From the NCBI GenBank assembly GCA_964446955.1, contig CAYUQJ010000001.1, forward strand, positions 434,001-498,000: a stretch of DNA of 64,000 nt. Direction: 5' to 3'. Positions 54,571 to 63,575 of the stretch are shown piece by piece. This stretch comes from Leptolinea sp964446955 (GTDB taxonomy: Bacteria > Chloroflexota > Anaerolineae > Anaerolineales > Anaerolineaceae). Position 1 is the stretch's first letter, and every line of letters begins with the position of its first letter. Both the position numbers and the translations under genes were made by a program. The notes beneath the pieces are model-generated. The model searched no databases, was not told where the DNA came from, and saw only the letters and a program-made list of their open reading frames with translations.

Positions 54571-55697
54571 CAATTTATGATATTGAATTATCCACCATTA
54601 CGCCTGTCCATATTGGAGACGGCACAACGTTACACAACAAATTCGATTATGTGGATGATAGACAGGTGACCAGCCGATTAAATGAAGAAACCATCCTTTC
54701 AAAGTACGCGAACCGCATGGTTCCCGGGAGGGATGGCTCATACCCGTCACCGGGCGCTTTACTGACAGCAGAAGACCTGGACAACCCCGAACTCATCCGG
54801 TACGCAATTCCCGGCGCGCCGCGTTCTGTGAAAGGGTATTCCGAACTCAAATCCTGTATCAAGGATGTCTTTGACCGGCCGTATATCCCCGGTTCGTCAT
54901 TGAAAGGCGCGATCCGTACCGCACTGGCCTGGGAAGGTTTTCAGGAGAAACACCTTTCTGCCAAACAGATTGATCTCGCAAGATATCACAAAATTCCTGC
55001 TGGCAAAGATTTGGAAGAAGCCTTATTTGGGCGCGATCCTAATCACAGCCTGATGCGGGCTCTGCAGGTTTCCGACTTAAGCGTAGAAGAGAAATTCAAC
55101 AAACCGGGCGGCGCGCTTAAAGTTTTCAATGTGCAGGTCATTACCCATAAATCCACCAGTTCTCCCGTTGAGTTGGAGGGAATTCGGAATAACATCAGTT
55201 TTCAAGGAACGGTCAAGATTGACAGTACACTTTTTCCTGCTGAGAACGATACATCCGAGTATGCAAATAAGGTGTGGCGTGAGCTGGGTTTTGGGAAACA
55301 TGCCATCTGGTTGCAGACAATTTGTGAGCGGGCGACCCGTAACAGTAAGGAGAGGATCAATCAATTATATGAATGGTTCTCAAAGGTTGATGGCGGTGAA
55401 AGGATTGCCAAATTCTACGGGAAACTTTCCACTGTAGAAGTGGGAAAGGATGTGGCTCTTATGCAGCTCGGCTGGGGAACTGGCTGGGACGGTATGACCT
55501 TCGGCGCGCTTCTTCAGAAAGACCCTGTCTACTTTGAGCAGATCGTGGAAAAATACCGGATGGCTATGCGGTCAAAATCAGGCCTTCCCCGCCGGATAGG
55601 TGATAGATTTCCGAAATCGCGCCGAGTTATCGTTCAGGACGCCTGCTATTTCTCCCCCCTCGGCTGGGTGATGGTGAAATTCAAGGAGCGGAAATAA
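54567..55697 (+). CDS. csm5: Csm5, RAMP subunit at the crRNA 3' end
   Basis: Csm5 caps the other end of the filament and helps crRNA 3' maturation. It has 376 residues. ELSTITPVHIGDGT is the N-terminal RAMP strand; YIPGSSLKGAIRTALAWE the glycine-rich helix; LGWGTGWDGMTFGALL the C-terminal loop found in Csm5. It overlaps csm4 and the following gene by one or a few bases, so the whole operon is tightly packed. Confidence 0.93.
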   Translation: MTIYDIELSTITPVHIGDGTTLHNKFDYVDDRQVTSRLNEETILSKYANRMVPGRDGSYPSPGALLTAEDLDNPELIRYAIPGAPRSVKGYSELKSCIKDVFDRPYIPGSSLKGAIRTALAWEGFQEKHLSAKQIDLARYHKIPAGKDLEEALFGRDPNHSLMRALQVSDLSVEEKFNKPGGALKVFNVQVITHKSTSSPVELEGIRNNISFQGTVKIDSTLFPAENDTSEYANKVWRELGFGKHAIWLQTICERATRNSKERINQLYEWFSKVDGGERIAKFYGKLSTVEVGKDVALMQLGWGTGWDGMTFGALLQKDPVYFEQIVEKYRMAMRSKSGLPRRIGDRFPKSRRVIVQDACYFSPLGWVMVKFKERK

Positions 55698-56911
55698 TGA
55701 TCCTCTTCACTTTCCTTGGGGCCGGACCGTATAACGAAACCACGTATACCCTGGGAAAAAAAAAGGGGGTATCCCGTTATTCACCGGCCGCCGCGGCGCA
55801 TTTTTTAAAACCCAGCACAGTAACCGCCTTCCTGACAGCCGAAGCAGAAAAAACGCACCGGGAGGGGCTTGAGAAAGCCCTTCCCGCCAGTTGTTCACTG
55901 CGCTGTGTCCCCATCCCCTACGGGAGGGATGAAGGGGAGTTCTGGGAGATCTTTCAAGCACTCAGCCAGGAAGCTGCAAGCTCGGAGGACCAGTGTTGGG
56001 ATGTGACCCACGGTTTCCGCAGCCTTCCCCTGTTGACCATGCTCACGCTGACATTTTTACGCAGCGGATTGGGTATCCGGCCGGCGAGGGTGCTTTACAG
56101 CCTGTATGAAAAGGATGCTGAATCCTGCCCGATGATCGACCTCGCGCCTATGCTGAACCTGATAGACTGGGCATATGCCGCGGATACCTTTACCCGCAGC
56201 GGTGATTCGCGCCCACTGGCAACCATTTTGAATGGTATTCGAAATAGTTTTATGCGTGAAGGACCTAAGACCAAACAACAACGGATTGGAATGGCGCCTG
56301 TTACCGATATGGCCGCGAAAATGGAGGATCTTTCCATATCACTGGCTTTACTGCGTCCGGATTTGATCACAGACGCTGCCATCAAACTACACGAAATATT
56401 GCCGGATACTGAAAAAGCCCTTGAATTTTCTCCGCGCACCCACCCCATTTCCATGCTGCTGCCACGCATCGGCTCAGCCTATGAACCGCTTGTTCCGGAG
56501 GACAGTTCCATTTCCGCACAGCTTTCTTCTTGGTTGAATCTGATCGGCTGGTATATTGAACGCGGCTACTTTGCCCAGGCTGCCACTTTGGAAAGAGAAT
56601 GGTTGGTCTCGTGGTTGATGTCACACAAAGGGAAACAGGATGTATTGCTAATTGTGGAAGAGCGTGAAGCTATGGCCAGAGTCCTCACCCGCGAAGCAGA
56701 TGAATTTATCAAATCCAAAAAAGAACCGGTCGAACTGGCGGATATTCCCAACATCAGGAAAGTCTTTGGCCCTTGGAAAGGTTTCTTTGAAATCCGCAAC
56801 GATCTGGACCACGCGGGGATGCGGCCTCAGCCCAAACCACCCGCGTCAATTGTGGCCACAATTGAGAATACTTATTCTTTGCTGAAAAAACTACCGCTGG
56901 AAGTAGAATAG
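55697..56911 (+). CDS. CARF-HEPN ribonuclease (Csx2/Csm6-Csx1-like)
   Basis: This is an accessory effector activated by cyclic oligoadenylate. The 404-residue protein has an N-terminal CARF domain of the TIGR02221/Csx2 kind (FTFLGAGPYNETTY, the DVTHGFRSLPLLTMLTLTFL loop) and a C-terminal HEPN domain with the catalytic RNDLDH (R-x4-H) near residue 372. An RNase active site is therefore kept. It starts on the csm5 stop (TAATG). The cognate ring size (cA4 or cA6) is not readable from sequence alone. Confidence 0.88.
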   Translation: MILFTFLGAGPYNETTYTLGKKKGVSRYSPAAAAHFLKPSTVTAFLTAEAEKTHREGLEKALPASCSLRCVPIPYGRDEGEFWEIFQALSQEAASSEDQCWDVTHGFRSLPLLTMLTLTFLRSGLGIRPARVLYSLYEKDAESCPMIDLAPMLNLIDWAYAADTFTRSGDSRPLATILNGIRNSFMREGPKTKQQRIGMAPVTDMAAKMEDLSISLALLRPDLITDAAIKLHEILPDTEKALEFSPRTHPISMLLPRIGSAYEPLVPEDSSISAQLSSWLNLIGWYIERGYFAQAATLEREWLVSWLMSHKGKQDVLLIVEEREAMARVLTREADEFIKSKKEPVELADIPNIRKVFGPWKGFFEIRNDLDHAGMRPQPKPPASIVATIENTYSLLKKLPLEVE

Positions 56912-56915
56912 GGGC

Positions 56916-57890
56916 ATGTTCCTGTTATCGCTTGTGGGTGAACAGCCCATTCCTGTCCTTATCCCGCTCTGGCAAAAATGGGCAAACCGGTCTTTTTCAA
57001 ATGGCGCCGAAACCTGCCCTTTCACGTCCATCCAATTTGCCGGTTCCAGAAGCACCATGCCGGTGATCGCCAACCTTGAAGCGGTAATTCGCCGCGAGCC
57101 GTGTTTGGCCGGGCTGGAGATCCAACCACCACTACTGGTTGATCCGTACGAAATCCAGAGTACACGGAAACAAATTCAATCAACGCTTGATCGTTCAATA
57201 TCCGCCGGAAATACCTGTGTGGTCAATCTCTCTGGTGGAACAAAATTGATGGCTCTGGCCGCTCTGCAGGCCGCGCGAAGCAGCCCGCCTGAAAAAGGAA
57301 TCCCTGAACCGGTTGTATGTCTTTATGTTAACACCGAGAAAAACCAGCTCATTTTTCTGGATGCCGCCGGAGAAGATACAGGTAATGAAGAGATCCGGGT
57401 TGAAATCTCCATTCAGCAATACCTCGAGGCGCATGGTTTGCATGTCAGCGATAATCAGGCATTCAACCCGCATGGGGCAAACTGTCAGGCGATCCCACCC
57501 AAGACCGGTGATGTTCTGGAAAGCAGGGTGGAATCATTATCCCGCGTTTCCGGTTATTTTGACGAAGTTCGCCGGAATGTGTTCATTCGTAAACCGGTCC
57601 CCGACGGAAAATCGGTTTCCAATGAGCTGGATGTGGTCGCCATTTCCAACGGCCGGCTGGTGGTTTGTTCCTGCAAGGCAGGCGTAAACCTGAAAAAAGA
57701 AATGCTATACGAACTTGCCGCCCTCTCCCGCCGCGAAGTTGCGGGAATATACTGCGGCAAGGTTCTCGCGCTCGGTCAGGATGTTATCCCGCCGGGTATG
57801 TTTGAACGGGCGAAGGCGGATGGCATCCGCCTGGTGCCCGGTTCAGAGGTCGACCGTATCGCGCTCATCATGCACCTTGAGACCAGATAA
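56916..57890 (+). CDS. CARF and PD-(D/E)XK nuclease-like protein (Card1/Can2 type, DUF1887-like)
   Basis: This is a second cyclic oligoadenylate effector of 324 residues. The N-terminal CARF has VVNLSGGTKLMALAALQA. The C-terminal part has the PD-(D/E)XK core: SNELDVVAISNGRLVVCSCKAG (residues about 233-254), with the aspartate and the lysine in place. The middle glutamate of ExK appears as serine (SCK). Family members with this form may use the neighbouring glutamate, so activity is likely but not proven. AGGGG lies 4 nt before the ATG. It follows the HEPN effector by 4 nt. Confidence 0.85.
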   Translation: MFLLSLVGEQPIPVLIPLWQKWANRSFSNGAETCPFTSIQFAGSRSTMPVIANLEAVIRREPCLAGLEIQPPLLVDPYEIQSTRKQIQSTLDRSISAGNTCVVNLSGGTKLMALAALQAARSSPPEKGIPEPVVCLYVNTEKNQLIFLDAAGEDTGNEEIRVEISIQQYLEAHGLHVSDNQAFNPHGANCQAIPPKTGDVLESRVESLSRVSGYFDEVRRNVFIRKPVPDGKSVSNELDVVAISNGRLVVCSCKAGVNLKKEMLYELAALSRREVAGIYCGKVLALGQDVIPPGMFERAKADGIRLVPGSEVDRIALIMHLETR

Positions 57891-57916
57891 AAAAATCCTC
57901 AATTACTGGAAAGAAT

Positions 57917-58303
57917 ATGATCATCTTGAATTTCTCACATCCTCTTTCTACCAGCCAGGTCAGTCAGATCGAAACCCTTACACCACATAAAGTGGACCGG
58001 GTTGTTGACCTTTCGGTTCAATTCGAAAATGACGCGCCGTATGAACCCCAGGTCAGGCAGCTGGCAGATACTATTCCCCTTGACAGTGAAACCCTTCAAA
58101 CGGCGCGCATTCTTGTCAACCCGCCGGCGCTAAACTTCATTACCGCCATGCTTCTGGCCGAACTGCACGGCCGCATGGGATTCTTCCCACCCATCCTCCG
58201 GCTGCGGCCTGAGCCGGACAGCATGCCGCCGGCGTTTGAAGTGTTTGAGATCATCAATTTGCAGCGCATCCGCGAAGAAGCCCGCAAAACCCGCGGGAAT
58301 TGA
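57917..58303 (+). CDS. csx15: Csx15-like CRISPR accessory protein
   Basis: The 128-residue protein opens MIILNFSHPLSTSQVSQIE and has LVNPPALNFITAMLLAELHG and FFPPILRLRP, the layout of the Csx15 family. From memory, these small CARF-like proteins bind or degrade cyclic tetra-adenylate and so damp signalling. It sits directly after two CARF effectors, which fits an off-switch role; that is inference. A GGAAAG lies before the ATG. Confidence 0.75.
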   Translation: MIILNFSHPLSTSQVSQIETLTPHKVDRVVDLSVQFENDAPYEPQVRQLADTIPLDSETLQTARILVNPPALNFITAMLLAELHGRMGFFPPILRLRPEPDSMPPAFEVFEIINLQRIREEARKTRGN

Positions 58304-58321
58304 CAGCAGAAAGGGATATAC

Positions 58322-59173
58322 ATGGCTGCACAAACAGAGCTGCTCTCCATCCTGTTGATCCTTAAGGGACAACCGGAACCATCGTCTTCGGCACCAGCCT
58401 GGTGGGGACGGGCAGCCCATGCCCTTGTCCTGGACCTGATCCGGCAGACAGACACGGACCTTGCGGCGCGAATCCATGATAGTGACGGGTTGAAACCATT
58501 TACTGTTTCATCGCTGCTCCCGCTTGGGCCAAAAGCAGCCGCCGATCCGGAGGACGCGCCTATATTCCGCCTGCGCGTCACCGGGCTGACAGCCGACGTA
58601 AGCGGAATACTGGAAAACGCGGTACAACCCGGGGGCTCGTTCGCTCCCGGTAAAGTGATCGAGCTTGATTATCAACAATTCACCATCCAGGAACCGATCG
58701 AAACGACCCCTCCGGTGGAATGGATGGGGGCCAGCCGCTATGACACGCTGGCTGCTGCCCGCCTTGGTTCGGAGGCAAACCCGCCCCGCCGTTTCGGTTT
58801 CATTTTTACCAGTCCAACAGCCTTCCACCAGGCGGAAAAGACCATGCCCCTGCCCCTGCCGGGACTGGTATTCGGCAGTCTTCTGGAACGCTGGAACCTG
58901 TTCGCGCCCATCCAGTTTCCGGCGGAAGCCCGACGTTACGCGGAAGAGTGCCTGGGTATATCCAGCTTTGACCTCCACAGCCGTCCGGCCCGCGTAAAGA
59001 ATGGCGGACTTCGGCTGGGATGCGTGGGAGAGATCAGCTACACCGCGTTGACCTATGACCGTTACTGGCAAAGTGTTCTCGATGTCCTGGCCGGGTTGGC
59101 CATGTACAGCGGCGTGGGTGTGATGACCGGACAGGGTTTTGGACAATGCCGGCGAAGAACAGAAGACCGGTAA
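58322..59173 (+). CDS. cas6: Cas6 pre-crRNA endoribonuclease
   Basis: Cas6 cuts the repeat transcript into crRNAs. The 283-residue protein ends in the Cas6 glycine-rich loop YSGVGVMTGQGFGQCRR. An N-terminal AWWGRAAHALVLDLI holds a histidine that may be catalytic; PPRRFGFIFTSPTAF precedes the second RAMP half. It is 18 nt after csx15 and 29 nt before cas1. Confidence 0.92.
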   Translation: MAAQTELLSILLILKGQPEPSSSAPAWWGRAAHALVLDLIRQTDTDLAARIHDSDGLKPFTVSSLLPLGPKAAADPEDAPIFRLRVTGLTADVSGILENAVQPGGSFAPGKVIELDYQQFTIQEPIETTPPVEWMGASRYDTLAAARLGSEANPPRRFGFIFTSPTAFHQAEKTMPLPLPGLVFGSLLERWNLFAPIQFPAEARRYAEECLGISSFDLHSRPARVKNGGLRLGCVGEISYTALTYDRYWQSVLDVLAGLAMYSGVGVMTGQGFGQCRRRTEDR

Positions 59174-59201
59174 CATACCATATCCGTATGGGGGAAATAT
59201 T

Positions 59202-60212
59202 ATGCCGCCCGTTTATGTTGTTCAACAAAACACCAAGATCCGCATTCGCAACCGCCGGCTGCAGATCAAAGATGGAGAAGAGGAGAACGCAAAAATCCTT
59301 TCAAGCATCCCTCTGGCCCAGGTGGACCAGGTCGTTCTATTTGGGAATATCAGCCTGACCACCCCGGCAATCAATGCTCTGCTTGAAAAAGAGAGTGATG
59401 TGGTATTTCTTACATCCGATGGCGACTTCCGCGGCAGGCTGGTCGGGGCTGTCACGCCGCATGTGCCTCTTCGCCGGGCGCAATATGAGCGAACCGGAAA
59501 CCCGGAATTTTGTCTGCAGACTGCCAGAGGGATCGTAATGGCCAAGATCAGCCACCAACGCACGTTATTGCAGCGTCATTCACGCGATAAACCGGACGAT
59601 ATCATTTCATCTGCTGTCGATCAGCTGGGGCAAAGCCTTCGTTCCGTACCGAACAAGGTCGTGCTTTCCTCGTTGCTCGGTCTTGAAGGAGCAGCCACTG
59701 CCGGTTATTTCAGCGGTTTTCGCCGATTCTTCACACCGGAGTGGAACTTCAATAATCGAAATCGGCGCCCTCCGGCTGACCCGGTCAATGTTTTGCTCTC
59801 TTTTGGCTACACCTTGCTGGCACAGATCGCCAATGGCGCCGTCCAAACCGTGGGGCTTGACCCCTTTGCGGGCATCTTCCATCAAGTGGCATACAACCGC
59901 CCGGCACTTGCCCTGGATCTTATGGAAGAATTTCGTCCGGTTGTGGATGGTGTAGTTCTATGGTGCTGCCGCGGCGGGCAGATCACACCGGCGGATTTTA
60001 CGGAAGGATCTGCTGACCGGCCGGTGGTTTTAAGTGCTCCGGGGTGCAAAAAGTTCATCGCAGCGTTCGAAGAGCGTATGGATAAAGCCTACACGCATCC
60101 CATTCTGAACCAACGGCTTCCCATGCGCCAGTGTGTCATTGAACAGGCCCGGCAGCTCGCTCGTCGGTTTCTGGAAAACCGTCCGGGGTTTCAGGGGATG
60201 GGCTTTCATTAG
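59202..60212 (+). CDS. cas1: Cas1 integrase
   Basis: Cas1 integrates new spacers together with Cas2. The 336-residue protein has ALLEKESDVVFLTSDGDFRGR near the N-terminus, the GLEGAATAGYF glutamate and the HQVAYNRPALALDLMEEFRP stretch with the catalytic histidine and acidic residues, all conserved. I chose ATG 59202 (MPPVYVVQQN) because the longer frame at 59139 lies inside cas6. It is 9 nt before cas2. Confidence 0.96.
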   Translation: MPPVYVVQQNTKIRIRNRRLQIKDGEEENAKILSSIPLAQVDQVVLFGNISLTTPAINALLEKESDVVFLTSDGDFRGRLVGAVTPHVPLRRAQYERTGNPEFCLQTARGIVMAKISHQRTLLQRHSRDKPDDIISSAVDQLGQSLRSVPNKVVLSSLLGLEGAATAGYFSGFRRFFTPEWNFNNRNRRPPADPVNVLLSFGYTLLAQIANGAVQTVGLDPFAGIFHQVAYNRPALALDLMEEFRPVVDGVVLWCCRGGQITPADFTEGSADRPVVLSAPGCKKFIAAFEERMDKAYTHPILNQRLPMRQCVIEQARQLARRFLENRPGFQGMGFH

Positions 60213-60221
60213 GATACGGTT

Positions 60222-60506
60222 ATGGACCGCGGGTTTTATGTTCTGGCGTATGACATTTGTAATGATAAACGCCGCGCGAAGATCGCGAAACTGATGGAAT
60301 CAGTCGGCAGCCGTGTTCAGGGAAGTGTCTTTGAAGCCTGGTTCTCATCCGGTGAATTGGACCGAATCATTGTTCGTTCCATGAAGATCCTTCATGAAAA
60401 GGAAGATACATTACGGATCTACTTCCTTTGTGAGGAATGCCGGGGAAAGATCAGGGTTAAGGGAGTGGGAAAAGTGACGGATAAACCGGGGCTGGTGGTG
60501 ATATGA
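60222..60506 (+). CDS. cas2: Cas2
   Basis: Cas2 is the small ferredoxin-like dimer that holds two Cas1 dimers. It has 94 residues. The YDICNDKRRAKIAKLME opening contains the usual aspartate; VQGSVFEAWF and YFLCEECRGKIRV are typical of the longer Cas2 forms. It is the last cas gene, 100 nt before the first repeat. Confidence 0.95.
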   Translation: MDRGFYVLAYDICNDKRRAKIAKLMESVGSRVQGSVFEAWFSSGELDRIIVRSMKILHEKEDTLRIYFLCEECRGKIRVKGVGKVTDKPGLVVI

Positions 60507-60606
60507 CCTTTCAGCGCACCCCTACTCGAAAAATGGTAAAATTTACTATTACCTGCAGGGGGGATGCGCGCTCATCGAAACGCTTAAAAGGAAAGAGTGC
60601 GTAACA
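60507..60606 (+). promoter_or_regulatory. CRISPR leader
   Basis: The 100-nt segment between cas2 and the first repeat should hold the array promoter. AATGGTAAAATTTACTATTACC is locally AT-rich with a TAAAAT. Array polarity (degenerate repeats at the far end) supports this side as the leader. Confidence 0.6.
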
Positions 60607-63356
60607 GTTAAAAACAACAAATGCCCGTCAGGGCATTGAGACGAGAGTATAGTCTGACTTTTCAACTTCTTTTGTAAACGTTAAAAACAACAAATGCCCG
60701 TCAGGGCATTGAGACTCCAACCATTCATCTCGTGCCTGTTCTGTCGGGAACGTCAGTTAAAAACAACAAATGCCCGTCAGGGCATTGAGACTTTCTACCA
60801 TAAGTTCCTCCGTTGATCTCATCAGTACGTTAAAAACAACAAATGCCCGTCAGGGCATTGAGACTTATCGCGTTGGTCTTTGATGTTCCGCGGCTATTTG
60901 GGACATCGTTAAAAACAACAAATGCCCGTCAGGGCATTGAGACGGCAATCCATCCAGCGGATCGTACGGGTCGATATAAGGTTAAAAACAACAAATGCCC
61001 GTCAGGGCATTGAGACGTCAAGAAGCTCCCCGGTCACCTGCCCGTTGACAATGTTAAAAACAACAAATGCCCGTCAGGGCATTGAGACTACACAACCGGC
61101 AAGTGGTCAGCGCAATTTGAAAAGAGTTAAAAACAACAAATGCCCGTCAGGGCATTGAGACTTTATTAGTTTTTCTTTTATTACTACTACTTTGTTCTGT
61201 TAAAAACAACAAATGCCCGTCAGGGCATTGAGACTAAAGTGGTCGGTTCATTCTGTACCGACTTCAGAATAAAGTTAAAAACAACAAATGCCCGTCAGGG
61301 CATTGAGACTCAGAACTGGACGCGAACCAGAGAGCCGTATTAAATCATTAAAAACAACAAATGCCCGTCAGGGCATTGAGACTGCTACAAGTGATCCACT
61401 TGCGAGTAAGATAATTGAGTTAAAAACAACAAATGCCCGTCAGGGCATTGAGACGATTCTACGGATGGTTGAAACGCGTTGCTTGCCGTCATAAAGGTTA
61501 AAAACAACAAATGCCCGTCAGGGCATTGAGACTCATTTAGCTAGACTAACCCACTGTCAGAGCACACAGTTAAAAACAACAAATGCCCGTCAGGGCATTG
61601 AGACAGGAGATGAGTCTTTCGAGAAATTGTGATTCTCATAGGGTTAAAAACAACAAATGCCCGTCAGGGCATTGAGACTATGCTCATTGGTTTGCGGTGC
61701 TCATTCTTTGGTTTGTTAAAAACAACAAATGCCCGTCAGGGCATTGAGACAGAACGGTTTCACCCATTCCACTGTCTGAAGCAAGTTAAAAACAACAAAT
61801 GCCCGTCAGGGCATTGAGACAAAAACTCATGACATTTTATACTTGACTCCGGCGGCCACCGGCGATATGTTAAAAACAACAAATGCCCGTCAGGGCATTG
61901 AGACTGAAAAGCAAACTCGTTTCCTGACAAGCTCAGGAAACGTTAAAAACAACAAATGCCCGTCAGGGCATTGAGACTTTTGTTCCTCGCTTGTGTACAA
62001 GATTTTTTATTGTTAAAAACAACAAATGCCCGTCAGGGCATTGAGACAGGATGGGAACGATCTTCTCTCTGGGTACCCACACGGTTAAAAACAACAAATG
62101 CCCGTCAGGGCATTGAGACGGCCTTGCCTATGAGTTCTTTGCACAAATCAATCATGTTAAAAACAACAAATGCCCGTCAGGGCATTGAGACGTATCCCCG
62201 TCGCTCATAATAACTTCAATCAGAACGGGTTAAAAACAACAAATGCCCGTCAGGGCATTGAGACGAATGCTAGAATTTCATTGCATAAAGATAATAAATG
62301 TTAAAAACAAGAAATGCCCGTCAGGGCATTGAGACGTACCTTGTCTGATGTCAACCACTCAACAGAACAAGGGGTTAAAAACAAGAAATGCCCGTCAGGG
62401 CATTGAGACTGTACCTTGCTTCGAGCCATCGTTTACCGCACAGCCTTGTTGTTAAAAACAAGAAATGCCCGTCAGGGCATTGAGACCTAAAGTGATTAAG
62501 TTGAAAGTGAAATATAGAAACATGTTAAAAACAACAAATGCCCGTCAGGGCATTGAGACCCGTCCCGAAAGATGTAAGTATCGCCTATATACAGTGTTAA
62601 AAACAACAAATGCCCGTCAGGGCATTGAGACGTAGGGTATATAATGTACTGGTATATATACAAGGTTAAAAACAACAAATGCCCGTCAGGGCATTGAGAC
62701 GTAAGGCCGGTCGCCGCCGGTACTGGCTACCATTTTACGTTAAAAACAACAAATGCCCGTCAGGGCATTGAGACGTATCATGACGATTTTTTACCGCCGA
62801 TTCGCTTGCGTTAAAAACAACAAATGCCCGTCAGGGCATTGAGACGCCTTGCGCTCTGATGTGACTGATCCGCCTAACTTGCCGGTTAAAAACAACAAAT
62901 GCCCGCCAGGGCATTGAGACGCCTTAACTGGCTTGCCGCATACTTTGCATACTACAACAGTTAAAAACAACAAATGCCCGCCAGGGCATTGAGACTTTGT
63001 TTTGAAGCTGGTCTCGTTCTTCTCTACTTGTTAAAAACAACAAATGCCCGTCAGGGCATTGAGACATCTCTCCGAAAAACTCATCACTTCCAGAAAAAGT
63101 TAGGTTAAAAACAACAAATGCCCGTCAGGGCATTGAGACTTGCCGCACACCTTGCACACCACAACGTTATTTGCCATTTGTTAAAAACAACAAATGCCCG
63201 TCAGGGCATTGAGACACACCTGCGCATCGCCGTACACCTGCGCATCACCGTTAAAAACAACAAATGCCCGTCAGGGCATTGAGACAGATCACCAGAATCA
63301 ATTTCCGCGTCAGGATATACGTTAAAAACAAGAAATGCCCGTCAGGGCATTGAGAT
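60607..63356 (+). CRISPR. CRISPR array of 38 repeats and 37 spacers
   Basis: The repeat is 36 nt, beginning GTTAAAAACAACAAATGCCC and ending GGGCATTGAGAC, with an internal ATGCCC-GTCA-GGGCAT hairpin. Period is 69-79 nt, so spacers are 33-43 nt. Repeats 24-26 and 38 carry AAGAAATG instead of AACAAATG. Repeats 32-33 carry GCCAGG instead of GTCAGG. Repeat 11 starts with A and repeat 38 ends GAGAT, so the distal end decays. A further degenerate copy lies at 63395. The array follows cas2 and is read from left to right. Confidence 0.98.
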
Positions 63357-63394
63357 AGGTATGGCCGATCGCCACCCGTAGCCTTAACCATTGC

Positions 63395-63430
63395 GTCAAA
63401 AATCATCAATGCTCGTCAGGGCTTAACCAA
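63395..63430 (+). repeat. Degenerate terminal CRISPR repeat
   Basis: GTCAAAAATCATCAATGCTC then GTCAGGGCTTAACC resembles the CRISPR repeat with about a third of positions changed. It is 38 nt after the last recognisable repeat, one spacer length. It marks the old end of the array. Confidence 0.65.
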
Positions 63431-63575
63431 AAGAGCCCCTCTAAATCCTCCTGCCGGGGGACCTAGGGAGCATCAGGCCAGGGCAACTACAATACTGGCA
63501 GGCGTGCAAAAGGTATGAAGGACAAATCGTCCAGCTATTTACTACAACTTCAAATTGTTTAGAAAAGCAAATTCC

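Noticed and set aside
58508..59176. 222-residue minus-strand frame opposite cas6
   Set aside because: It is a shadow of the GC-rich cas6 coding strand; no motif or start signal.
60922..62973. Several 60-84 residue frames in the CRISPR array with repeated LKTTNARQGIET or SQCPDGHLLFLT
   Set aside because: They are translations of the CRISPR repeats and spacers, not genes.
63431..63575. Possible gene or terminator between array and helicase
   Set aside because: No open frame, hairpin or promoter could be supported in this 145-bp stretch.
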